A DNA stretch of 43,911 bases, taken from Chloroflexota bacterium. GTDB lineage: Bacteria > Chloroflexota > Anaerolineae > J102. The notes beneath the pieces are model-generated. The model saw only the letters and a list, made by a program, of their open reading frames with translations. It had not been told where the DNA came from and ran no database searches. Below, in pieces: positions 31,048 through 38,597 of the stretch. Within the stretch, counting starts at the first letter, position 1, and each line of letters opens with the position of its first letter. The stretch covers positions 1-43,911 of the forward strand of contig JAKOVD010000199.1 in the NCBI GenBank assembly GCA_029782215.1. The letters run 5' to 3'. Position numbers and translations under genes: made by a program.

Positions 31048-31596
31048 GTGGGAGACCTCCTGGTCTCTGACCCGGATGAAGTGGCACTGCTCGGGCCCCA
31101 GCGGGCGTCCGAGCAGTGGTCTTTCTATGAGAAGGCGGCGCCTCGCCTGCAGGCCGGGGATCAGGCGCTGATCGCCCGCATGGAGACAACGCTGGCCGCG
31201 GTCATGGCCCAGATCGACTGCACCGCCTGCGGCCGCTGCTGCGCGCACATGGGTCCGGCCGTCAGCACTGACGAAGCCGGCCTCCTGGCCGCGGCGCTGG
31301 CGGTCAGCGCCGAAGACCTCCGCAGGCGCTATCTGCGGCCCATGTGGCCCGGCGCCGCGGCCGATGACCAGGTTTGGCTGCTGCCGGACCCTTGTCCGCT
31401 GCACGATGGCCGTCTCTGCACCGTCTACGCCGCGCGGCCACAGGTCTGCCGGGACTTCCCGCAAGCGGTCGGCGCCAATGCAGCGGAACGGCTCGCCATC
31501 TGGGTGGACATGGCGCGCATCTGCCCGATCACCTATCACACGGTGGAACGCCTGCTGATCGCAGAGAACGACCCAACGGCAGCAAACGGCGCCTAG
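31048..31596 (+). CDS. YkgJ-family cysteine cluster protein
   Basis: A 182-residue protein that starts at GTG directly after the molbindin TGA. DCTACGRCCAHMGP gives the CxxCxxCC cluster of the YkgJ family (UPF0153), followed by CPLHDGRLCTVYAARPQVCRDFP with three more conserved cysteines. The cysteines probably hold Zn or an Fe-S cluster; the function is unknown. It ends the oxidase-assembly operon. Its stop codon overlaps that of the convergent PP2C gene (CTAG, 31593-31596). Confidence 0.85.
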   Translation: MGDLLVSDPDEVALLGPQRASEQWSFYEKAAPRLQAGDQALIARMETTLAAVMAQIDCTACGRCCAHMGPAVSTDEAGLLAAALAVSAEDLRRRYLRPMWPGAAADDQVWLLPDPCPLHDGRLCTVYAARPQVCRDFPQAVGANAAERLAIWVDMARICPITYHTVERLLIAENDPTAANGA

Positions 31597-33206
31597 TTGT
31601 CCGGCTGCCGGTAGACGCCGTCCTGGAGCTCGTAGGGGATGCGATCCAGGGCCTGAAAGATGAGGCTGCCTGGCTGCTGCGGCGCCAACGCCCATCCCCC
31701 CCACAGGGCAATCGGTGCGCCGGTCAGGATACTGGTGGGAGTCTCCACCCCCAAGCCCTTGCCGCCGCCCTGCCCATAGGCAGTGAACACCCAGAGGTCG
31801 GTGTTGGCGCTGAGCCAGGTGCTGGCGTTGTTGTCCTTCAGCCACAGCGGGGTCCCGGAACCCGGTGTGTCACCCGGCGCCAGGACGGCAAGTGGTTCCA
31901 GAGCGATATCACCCTCCAGGTTGGCCTCATTGACAGGGCGGCCAATCACGGCAACGGTGTCGCCCGGACGCGGAGGGGAAGCCATCCAGGCGCCAGGCGC
32001 CTTTAGCACGTAGCGATGGATGGCGGCATCACGGCTGCGGTGCGGGATGATCAGCACCCACTCGCTGCCTTCGCCGGTGCTGGCCTCCACCTGGCCTTCG
32101 AGATAGTAGACGTAGCGCTCCGGCAAAGGTCGCCCCAGCCGGGCATCCCCGTTGGTGGAGGTACGGCCAAAACGCTCCACGGGATCAGGCGCCGGGGTCC
32201 CAGGCCCAGGAAGAGGCAGCTCGATATCGGCGACGCGCAGACTGTCGGCGACGACAGGTGGCCTGGGCGATGGGCTGGGCGTGGGCGAGGGTAGGGGTGA
32301 AAGCGCCAGGACAGCCGTCGCCGTGGGAGGCAGCGACACCAGGGACCGCAGGGGTTGGCGAAGGGCATAGGCCGCAATAGCGACCGCGATTACCGCCGTG
32401 ACCACCCAGACCCAGCGCGGGCGACGCTCAGGCACGGCATCGCCCACGAACTCCACCAGGGCCAACGTCACGTTGTCAGGCGCGCCGCGCTCCAGCGAGC
32501 GTTCCAGGAGAAGATCGGCTGCCTCATCGGCCGGATAGGCTGCCAGGATGGATGCCATCTCGCCGGCCGTCACAAGATTGCTGAGACCATCAGAACAGAG
32601 CAGAAGCTTGTCCGCCGGCTCGACCGCCTGCACAAAGAAATCGGGCTTCGAGTCACGGTCCGGACCAAGCGAATGGGTGATCACGTTCCTGTAGGGATGG
32701 CGGGCGGCCTCTTCGCTGGTGAGCACACCTGCCGATGTCTGCTCGGCCACCCAGGAATGATCACGCGTGATCTGGCTGAGCTGGCCATTCCGGAACAAGT
32801 AGGCGCGGCTGTCACCGACATTGGCGACGATCAGGTCGGAGCCCTGCAGCAGCGCCGCCACCAGGGTCGTGCCCAGACCGGCATGTTCAGGATGGGTCTC
32901 GGCCTGCCGGCAAAGCGCATCGTTGGCCGCAGCAATGGCAGCCGCCAGCGCTTCCGGCGCCGGACCCTCCTGTGCTTCATAGAAGGAGCGAAACAGGGTG
33001 GCGATGGCAAGCTGGCTGGCGATCTCTCCTGCCGCATGCCCGCCCATGCCATCGGCAACGGCAAACAGATGCCCGCGGCTGCGCAGAATGTCATCGTCCA
33101 GGTCCAGCGCCGCGCGCCAATCCAGCACCGTGCTGACGGTATCTTCGTTGATGTCCCGGACGCGGCCGGTATGTGTGCGAACCTGAACCCGGTAGAGAAC
33201 TGGCAT
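31593..33206 (-). CDS. PP2C-family Ser/Thr phosphatase with membrane anchor and outside domain
   Basis: A 537-residue protein from ATG 33206-33204 (MPVLYRVQVRTHTGRVRDIN). Residues 10-245 are the PP2C (PppA/Stp) catalytic domain: GRVRDINEDTVSTV, LFAVADGMGGHAAGE, LIVANVGDSRAYLF, LLLCSDGLSNLV and GAPDNVTLALVEF carry the metal-binding aspartates. A membrane helix (WVWVVTAVIAVAIAAYALRQP) follows, then a Pro-rich linker (LSPLPSPTPSPSPRPP) and about 200 residues outside the membrane of unknown fold. Such phosphatases reverse Ser/Thr kinase signalling; the outside domain suggests a sensing role. No kinase or FHA gene is in view. The promoter at 33242-33250 is extended -10 type and lies back to back with that of the threonine dehydratase. 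Confidence 0.88.
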   Translation of the reverse strand: MPVLYRVQVRTHTGRVRDINEDTVSTVLDWRAALDLDDDILRSRGHLFAVADGMGGHAAGEIASQLAIATLFRSFYEAQEGPAPEALAAAIAAANDALCRQAETHPEHAGLGTTLVAALLQGSDLIVANVGDSRAYLFRNGQLSQITRDHSWVAEQTSAGVLTSEEAARHPYRNVITHSLGPDRDSKPDFFVQAVEPADKLLLCSDGLSNLVTAGEMASILAAYPADEAADLLLERSLERGAPDNVTLALVEFVGDAVPERRPRWVWVVTAVIAVAIAAYALRQPLRSLVSLPPTATAVLALSPLPSPTPSPSPRPPVVADSLRVADIELPLPGPGTPAPDPVERFGRTSTNGDARLGRPLPERYVYYLEGQVEASTGEGSEWVLIIPHRSRDAAIHRYVLKAPGAWMASPPRPGDTVAVIGRPVNEANLEGDIALEPLAVLAPGDTPGSGTPLWLKDNNASTWLSANTDLWVFTAYGQGGGKGLGVETPTSILTGAPIALWGGWALAPQQPGSLIFQALDRIPYELQDGVYRQPDN

Positions 33207-33241
33207 GAGCAGAGGAAATCCAGACAAATAGACCGGCAGGA

Positions 33242-33250
33242 AGTATAACA
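33242..33250 (-). promoter_or_regulatory. Extended -10 promoter of the PP2C gene
   Basis: Minus strand reads TGT-TATACT (33250-33242): an extended -10 with five of six bases. There is no good -35. The predicted start is near 33235, about 30 bases before the ATG. Confidence 0.5.
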
Positions 33251-33273
33251 CAGGGGTGTAAGCCTCTGTTGTG

Positions 33274-33302
33274 TTGTGTCCCCCTTTCATCTTCTCTATA
33301 AT
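33274..33302 (+). promoter_or_regulatory. Promoter of the threonine dehydratase gene
   Basis: TTGTGT (33274-33279), 17 bases, TATAAT (33297-33302). The -10 is perfect. Transcription should start near 33309, only about 11 bases before the GTG at 33320, or 32 before the ATG at 33341. Confidence 0.65.
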
Positions 33303-33319
33303 GCTCTACAGGGCGATCC

Positions 33320-34342
33320 GTGGTGGACGCCTATTTGCCCATGACCCCTAACGTAGAAAACTTGCCTGTCCACTTGGACGATGTTCTGGCAGCACGCAGG
33401 AGTATTGCGCCCTACCTGCAGCCAACACCGCTGTTCAACTATCCCAGCCTGAGCAACATGCTGGGGATGAACCTGTGGGTGAAGCACGAGAACCATCAGC
33501 CCATCGGCGCCTTCAAGGTGCGCGGCGGCATTCACCTCGTCGCCAACCTGCCGGAGGAACAGAAACGCGCCGGCGTGATCACGGCCAGCACCGGCAATCA
33601 TGGCCAGTCGATTGCTTATGCCGCCCGTCTCTTCGGCGTGCGCGCCCTCATTGCCGTGCCCCAGGGCGCCAACCCCGCCAAGGTCACCTCGATGCGCAAC
33701 CTGGGCGCTGAGGTGGTTTTCCACGGCCAGGACTTCGATGAAGCCCGCGAATGGGTGGAGGAAGAGGCGCAGCGGCAAGGCTACCGCTACGTCCATTCGG
33801 GCAATGAACCTCTGCTCGTGGCCGGCGTTGGGACCTGCACCCTCGAGGTCCTGGAACAACAGCCGCAGATCGACGCCATCATCGTACCAGTGGGTGGCGG
33901 CAGCGGCGCCTCCGGCGCCTGTATTGTCGCCAAGAGCATCAATCCCCGCATCCGGGTCATCGCCGTCCAGGCCGAGGCTGCTCCCGCCGCCTACCTCTCC
34001 TGGAAGGAAGGCAGTCTGGTCACGAGCGAGACGCGCACCTTCGCCGAAGGTCTGGCCACACGCACAGCCTTCGCCCTCCCCCAATCCATCATGCGGCGCT
34101 TTCTCGACGACTTCGTGCTGGTCAGCGAAGATGAGATGGCTCGCGCCGTCGTCATGCTCCTCGCCCATACCCGTAACCTGGCCGAACCGGCAGGCGCCGC
34201 GCCTCTTGCGGCCGCCATTCGCCTGCGCAGCCAGCTCTCCGGACAGCGCGTGGCCATCATTCTCAGCGGCGGCAACCTCAGCATCGAACAACTGCGCCAG
34301 CTTCTCGCCGCCGAGGGTGGGCCCGCCTTCAGCCTGGTTTGA
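33320..34342 (+). CDS. Threonine dehydratase-like PLP enzyme (fold type II)
   Basis: A 340-residue protein from GTG 33320; ATG 33341 would drop seven residues and is equally possible. Residues 20-45 (LDDVLAARRSIAPYLQPTPLF) open the fold, Lys66 in GAFKVRGG is the PLP Schiff-base lysine, STGNHGQSIAYAARL binds the substrate, VPVGGGSGASG holds the phosphate, and the C-terminus ends ILSGGNLSIEQLRQLL. There is no ACT-type regulatory domain, so it is of the short, TdcB-like form. It deaminates threonine or serine, or a related hydroxy amino acid, to the 2-oxo acid. It is monocistronic or read into the response regulator 90 bases downstream. Confidence 0.88.
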   Translation: MVDAYLPMTPNVENLPVHLDDVLAARRSIAPYLQPTPLFNYPSLSNMLGMNLWVKHENHQPIGAFKVRGGIHLVANLPEEQKRAGVITASTGNHGQSIAYAARLFGVRALIAVPQGANPAKVTSMRNLGAEVVFHGQDFDEAREWVEEEAQRQGYRYVHSGNEPLLVAGVGTCTLEVLEQQPQIDAIIVPVGGGSGASGACIVAKSINPRIRVIAVQAEAAPAAYLSWKEGSLVTSETRTFAEGLATRTAFALPQSIMRRFLDDFVLVSEDEMARAVVMLLAHTRNLAEPAGAAPLAAAIRLRSQLSGQRVAIILSGGNLSIEQLRQLLAAEGGPAFSLV

Positions 34343-34431
34343 CGCCTGGCGCCCCCCTCCCTCCGGGCGCCCTGGCGCCTCCGGGGCAAGGGGCCTCCGC
34401 CTTGCAGACGCTCCAAGGAGCCAATCGACCC

Positions 34432-35109
34432 ATGTCCGCCAAAGTCCTGATTATCGAAGATGATCCCTCGATCGGCAAGCTCTTGCGCCGCACCCTGCTG
34501 CTGGAAGGCTACGAGAGCGATCTCGCCGCCAACGGCCCTGATGGTCTGCAGATGTTCGCCGATGCCAAGCCCACCCTCGTCATCCTGGACCTGATGCTTC
34601 CGGGCATGGATGGGATCCAGGTTTGCCGCCATATTCGCGAGAAGAGCAACGTCCCCATCCTGATGCTGACGGCGCTGGACACGGTCAACGATCGCGTGCT
34701 GGGTCTGGACAGCGGCGCCGATGACTATGTGTCCAAACCCTTCGATATCGATGAGCTGTTGGCCCGGGTGCGGGCGCAACTGCGGCGGGTTGAGGTGCAG
34801 CCCTCCCGGCAGACGCTGCAGTTCGCCGACCTGGTCGTGGACACGGCCTCACGTTCGGTCTTCCGCGGCAGCCGTGAGATCGAGCTGACAGCTCGTGAAT
34901 TCGACCTGCTGGCCCTGTTCATGCACCATCCCAACGAGGTGCTGACGCGCGCCGAGATCTACGATGAGATCTGGAACTACGACTTTGGCGGTGAATCCAA
35001 CATCATCGAGGTCTATGTCCGCTACCTCCGCACCAAGCTGGAGGAAAACGGGGAGCCCCGCCTGATCCACACCAAGCGCGGCGCGGGCTATATCTTACGC
35101 GAGCCGTGA
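34432..35109 (+). CDS. OmpR/PhoB-family response regulator
   Basis: A 225-residue protein from ATG 34432, with AAGGAG 11 bases upstream. Receiver domain: acidic pair Asp10-Asp11 in IIEDDPSIGKLL, phospho-acceptor Asp53 in LVILDLMLPGMDG, Thr80 and Lys102 in VSKPFDIDELLARVRAQLRR. C-terminal winged helix at about 130-225: LTAREFDLLALFMHHPNEVL, VYVRYLRTKLEENGEPRLIHTKRGAGYIL. It pairs with the histidine kinase 34 bases downstream. Targets are unknown. Confidence 0.95.
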   Translation: MSAKVLIIEDDPSIGKLLRRTLLLEGYESDLAANGPDGLQMFADAKPTLVILDLMLPGMDGIQVCRHIREKSNVPILMLTALDTVNDRVLGLDSGADDYVSKPFDIDELLARVRAQLRRVEVQPSRQTLQFADLVVDTASRSVFRGSREIELTAREFDLLALFMHHPNEVLTRAEIYDEIWNYDFGGESNIIEVYVRYLRTKLEENGEPRLIHTKRGAGYILREP

Positions 35110-35143
35110 ATCCCAAGGACCGGTCTGGCAGCACCGTCCGCTG

Positions 35144-36616
35144 ATGTCGCTGCGTCTTCGCCTCACCCTTTGGTACAGCGCCCTGCTGGCCATCCTGCTG
35201 GCGCTGATCGCCGTGGTCACCCTGTCGGTGGTGCGCGCCCGCGTCCAGAACGAGGTCAACCTGGAGATGCAGAGCCAGGGCGACCAGATCGCCCGGCTCC
35301 TGCAGTTGCGCGCACCCGGTTCGCCTCTTTCGAGCGTGCCCATCCCAACGGTCGGCGACTCGTTTGCGTCAGAGCTCTACGTGCAGGTGCGCGACATCGA
35401 CCGGCGCATCCTCTACCGGTCGAACAACCTGGGAAACAAGCTCATTCCCTTCCCGGAAACCTACCAACAGCAGACGCTGGAGGGTAAGAATGGTTTCTAC
35501 TCCCTCTCGCCCGAGGGCGCGGCCAACCGGGAGACCGACCTGCGGGTCTACTTCACCCCGGTTGCCTTCGGCGGCGAGATCATCGGTACGGTGCAGGTCG
35601 GGCGCAGCCTGACGGTAGAACAAACCCTGCTGCGCCGGCTTGCCGTCAACTTCTTCTGGATGGCGGCGCTGGTGCTGGCGCTGGGCGCCAGCATCGGTTA
35701 CTGGCTGGCCGGCGTCGCTCTGCGTCCCATCCAGGAGGCCACGGCCACGGCCCTGGAAATCACACGGACCGGACGCCTCGACCGCCGCGTGCCCGTCACC
35801 CGCAGCGCCAACGATGAGGTCGGCACGCTCATCAGCACGTTCAACGAGATGTTGGCCCGGCTGCAGGAGCTCTTCGACAAGCAGCGCCGCTTCTCCGGCG
35901 ACATCTCGCACGAACTGCGCACCCCGCTCACCACCATCCTGGGCAATGTGGGCCTGCTCAAGCGCGCGACCAAGCTGCCGGCTGCGGATCGTGACGAGAT
36001 GCTGTCTGAGATCGAGTCTGAGGCCCAGCACATGCGCCGCCTGGTCTCGGACCTGCTCCTGCTGGCCCAGTCCGAAGCCGACCACCTGATCACGCGGGAA
36101 CCGGTCGAGCTCGATACGCTCCTGCTCGAAGTCTACAGCCAGGCCAAGCGCCGCGCCCCCGACCGCAATCTCCGCTTGCTACACGAAGACCAGGCAGTCG
36201 TCCGCGGCGACGCCGACCGCCTGCGGCAGATGCTGGTCAACCTGATCAACAATGCCATCCAATATACTCCGCCGGGGGGCAGCATCGACCTGAGCCTGGA
36301 ATGCCTGAGCAACAACCAGGCCCAGATTACGATCGAGGACACCGGCCAGGGCATTGCCGCCGAGGACCTGCCGCACATCTTCGACCGCTTCTATCGCACC
36401 GACAAAGCGCGTTCGCGCGCCGTGGGCGGCACTGGCCTGGGACTCTCGATCGTGAAGTGGATCGTCGACGCCCACTGGGGCGAGATCGACGTGGAATCGA
36501 CGCTGGGCGCCGGGACGACCTTTCGCGTCCGTCTGCCCCTGGCCGCGCCCGTGAGCGACATGGTCCCGGACCCCGGCGCCTTGACGGACGAGCAGGCAGA
36601 GGCGTTGGCGGCATGA
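35144..36616 (+). CDS. Sensor histidine kinase
   Basis: A 490-residue protein. Membrane helix 1 is at residues 10-32 and helix 2 about 165-190 (FFWMAALVLALGASIGYWLAG). Between them is an outside sensing region of about 135 residues with no recognised fold. HAMP about 190-245; HisKA with phospho-acceptor His256 in GDISHELRTPL; HATPase_c with N box LVNLINNAIQYTPPGG, G1 DTGQGIAAEDLPHIF and G2 GGTGLGLSIVK. It is the partner of the response regulator just upstream. Its stop overlaps the start of the methyltransferase gene (ATGA), so the two-component genes, the methyltransferase and the CinA-like gene form one operon. Confidence 0.94.
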   Translation: MSLRLRLTLWYSALLAILLALIAVVTLSVVRARVQNEVNLEMQSQGDQIARLLQLRAPGSPLSSVPIPTVGDSFASELYVQVRDIDRRILYRSNNLGNKLIPFPETYQQQTLEGKNGFYSLSPEGAANRETDLRVYFTPVAFGGEIIGTVQVGRSLTVEQTLLRRLAVNFFWMAALVLALGASIGYWLAGVALRPIQEATATALEITRTGRLDRRVPVTRSANDEVGTLISTFNEMLARLQELFDKQRRFSGDISHELRTPLTTILGNVGLLKRATKLPAADRDEMLSEIESEAQHMRRLVSDLLLLAQSEADHLITREPVELDTLLLEVYSQAKRRAPDRNLRLLHEDQAVVRGDADRLRQMLVNLINNAIQYTPPGGSIDLSLECLSNNQAQITIEDTGQGIAAEDLPHIFDRFYRTDKARSRAVGGTGLGLSIVKWIVDAHWGEIDVESTLGAGTTFRVRLPLAAPVSDMVPDPGALTDEQAEALAA

Positions 36617-37803
36617 CGCTGACGCCGGCGTCGCTCCGCTGGCTGCAAACAGACCAGGCTCAGCCCTGGCTGACCCAGGTCACCGCCCATCCGCCGGGGG
36701 ACGCGGACCTGTTGGCCACACTGACACAGCTTCGCCGCCTGCTGCCCGCCGAACAGGCAGCGGTGCTGGTCGAGCAGGCGCGTTTGCGCCAGGAGGGCGC
36801 CGCCAAGTTCCCGGCGGCCTCACGCATGTTCTTTACAAAGCCCCTGCTAGCCCAGGCGAGCTCCACGCCGCTAGCGGAACATACCGCCCGCAGGTTCCGG
36901 GGGCAGTCCTGGGTTGCGGACCTGGGCTGCGGGCTGGGAGGCGACGCCCTGGCCCTGGCCCCGTTTGCCAACGTGCTTGCCGTGGACATCGATCCACTGG
37001 CCATCGCGCTGGCGCAGGCCAATGCCCATGCCCTTGGCTGCGGCGCCGCCGTTCGCACCGTTCAGGCCGATGTCCGGCTGCCGGCCTGGCGCCTGCCGGC
37101 AGCCTGGGCGGACCCGGGGCGACGTCTGGACGGCCGCAGGCTGTTCGATCCCGAGCGCCTGCTGCCGCCGCTGAGCGTCCTGCTGGCCCAGCATCGCCGC
37201 GCCATCCCCGACATGGGCATCAAACTCATGCCGGGACTGCCCCACGCCGCCATCCCGGCCGAGGCGGAGGCCGAATGGATCAGCCTGGAAGGCGAGCTCA
37301 AAGAAACCGTGCTCTGGCTGGGCGGCCTGGCGGAAGCGGGCGTCCGCCGCGCCACGGTGCTGCCGGCGGGCGTCTCGCTTGTCTGGACGGGCGCCCAGGC
37401 GGACCTGCGCCTCCCCTGCGCCTGGCTCTATGAGCCAGACCCTGCCGTCATCCGTGCAGGCGCTGTGGGCGACCTGGCCGTCCAACTCGGGCTCTGGCAG
37501 ATCGACGCCGAGATCGCCTATCTCAGCGGCGACCATGTCCAGCTCACGCCCTGGGCCCGCGTGTGGCCGGTGATCGAGCATCTGCCGTTCGACCTCAAGA
37601 CGCTCAATCGCCGCCTGCGGACCCTCGACGGCGAGGTGGTGGCGGTGAAGAAACGCGGCTCGCCCATCGAACCGGAAGCCTTCCGGCGGCGCCTGTCCAG
37701 CCGCCCCGGCGGGCGCCCGCTTGTGGTTGTTGTCACCCGCCAGGGAGGAAAACCCTGGACTCTCATCTGCGGGACACCCGTCTCGCCGGAGCCTGATGTC
37801 TGA
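36613..37803 (+). CDS. THUMP-like class I SAM-dependent methyltransferase
   Basis: A 396-residue protein whose ATG overlaps the kinase stop. It has the SAM motif VADLGCGLGGDALALA (about 97-112), then VLAVDIDPLAIALAQANAHALG and TVQADVRLPAW. Its order matches the bacterial family with an N-terminal helical region (LLPAEQAAVLVEQARLRQEGAAKF), a Rossmann methyltransferase, and a C-terminal THUMP-like domain (LNRRLRTLDGEVVAVKKRGS). Motif IV is unusual: the DPGRRLDGRR segment has the DP.RR form of this family instead of a DPPY. The likely substrate is RNA or a tRNA-like molecule, by family; it is not proven. It overlaps the CinA-like gene by 8 bases. Confidence 0.8.
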   Translation: MTLTPASLRWLQTDQAQPWLTQVTAHPPGDADLLATLTQLRRLLPAEQAAVLVEQARLRQEGAAKFPAASRMFFTKPLLAQASSTPLAEHTARRFRGQSWVADLGCGLGGDALALAPFANVLAVDIDPLAIALAQANAHALGCGAAVRTVQADVRLPAWRLPAAWADPGRRLDGRRLFDPERLLPPLSVLLAQHRRAIPDMGIKLMPGLPHAAIPAEAEAEWISLEGELKETVLWLGGLAEAGVRRATVLPAGVSLVWTGAQADLRLPCAWLYEPDPAVIRAGAVGDLAVQLGLWQIDAEIAYLSGDHVQLTPWARVWPVIEHLPFDLKTLNRRLRTLDGEVVAVKKRGSPIEPEAFRRRLSSRPGGRPLVVVVTRQGGKPWTLICGTPVSPEPDV

Positions 37804-38593
37804 ACCACCCTCCCCTTCCCATCTGCTCCAGCTCAGCGCCACGGCCGGCCAGCGGCTTGCGGAATTGGGCCTCACGATCGTCTGCGCCGAGTCCTGCACA
37901 GGCGGGCTGCTGTCCAGCGCCCTGACCGACGTCGCCGGCAGCTCCCTCTACGTGTTGGGCGGCGTGGTGTCCTACAGCAATGAGGCGAAGATGCGCCTGC
38001 TCGGCGTCCCGGAGGACACGCTCCTTACCCACGGCGCAGTCAGCGCCGAAACGGCGGCGGCCATGGCGGTGGGGGCGCGCGCGCTCTTTCACAGCGACCT
38101 GGCCCTGGCCGTGACCGGCATCGCCGGGCCGGGTGGGGGGACGGCCGCCAAACCCGTGGGCCTGGTCTTCCTGCATTTAGCAGGGCCAGACGCAAGCTGG
38201 GGCGAACGGCATGTCTGGCCCCACGACCGTATCGGCAACAAGCTGGCCTCTGCCGAGGCGGCGCTGCTCCTGCTGCTGCGTTACCTGGAAGACACAGGCG
38301 GGCAGGCAGGCGCAGGGCAGCCGGCAATCAGCGACCGGCGGCCAGTCGTCCTCGACCGGCCCGTGGTGGTGGAAGGCGCCTGGCGCAAGAGCGGCTGGCG
38401 CCTGGACGCCGTCTGGCTGGACGGGCAGCGGCAGCGCATCAGCGGCACGGGGCGCGAGAGCCAGGAAGCGGACGGCGCCACGGTGGTGATGGCCGAAGCC
38501 GCTGATGGCGCCCGCTTGGAGCTTGTGGTAGACGTCAGCCAGGGCGGCTGGCGGCTGCGGCGGGCCTGGTGGCCGGCGCCCCCGCTTGTCTAG
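37796..38593 (+). CDS. CinA-family (PncC-like) nicotinamide-nucleotide amidohydrolase with extra C-terminal domain
   Basis: A 265-residue protein. Residues 10-170 are the CinA C-terminal domain: TIVCAESCTGGLLSSALTDV, GGVVSYSNEAKMRLLGV, HGAVSAETAAAMAVGARA, AVTGIAGPGGGTAAKPVGLV. This domain converts NMN to nicotinate mononucleotide plus ammonia in pyridine-nucleotide recycling; the N-terminal molybdopterin-like domain of full CinA is absent. After a short linker, residues 185-265 form a beta-rich domain (RPVVVEGAWRKSGWRLDAVW, LELVVDVSQGGWRLRRAWWP) that standalone PncC (about 165 residues) lacks and that I do not recognise. It ends 4 bases from the convergent subtilisin gene. Confidence 0.85.
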   Translation: MSEPPSPSHLLQLSATAGQRLAELGLTIVCAESCTGGLLSSALTDVAGSSLYVLGGVVSYSNEAKMRLLGVPEDTLLTHGAVSAETAAAMAVGARALFHSDLALAVTGIAGPGGGTAAKPVGLVFLHLAGPDASWGERHVWPHDRIGNKLASAEAALLLLLRYLEDTGGQAGAGQPAISDRRPVVLDRPVVVEGAWRKSGWRLDAVWLDGQRQRISGTGRESQEADGATVVMAEAADGARLELVVDVSQGGWRLRRAWWPAPPLV

Positions 38594-38597
38594 CCCC

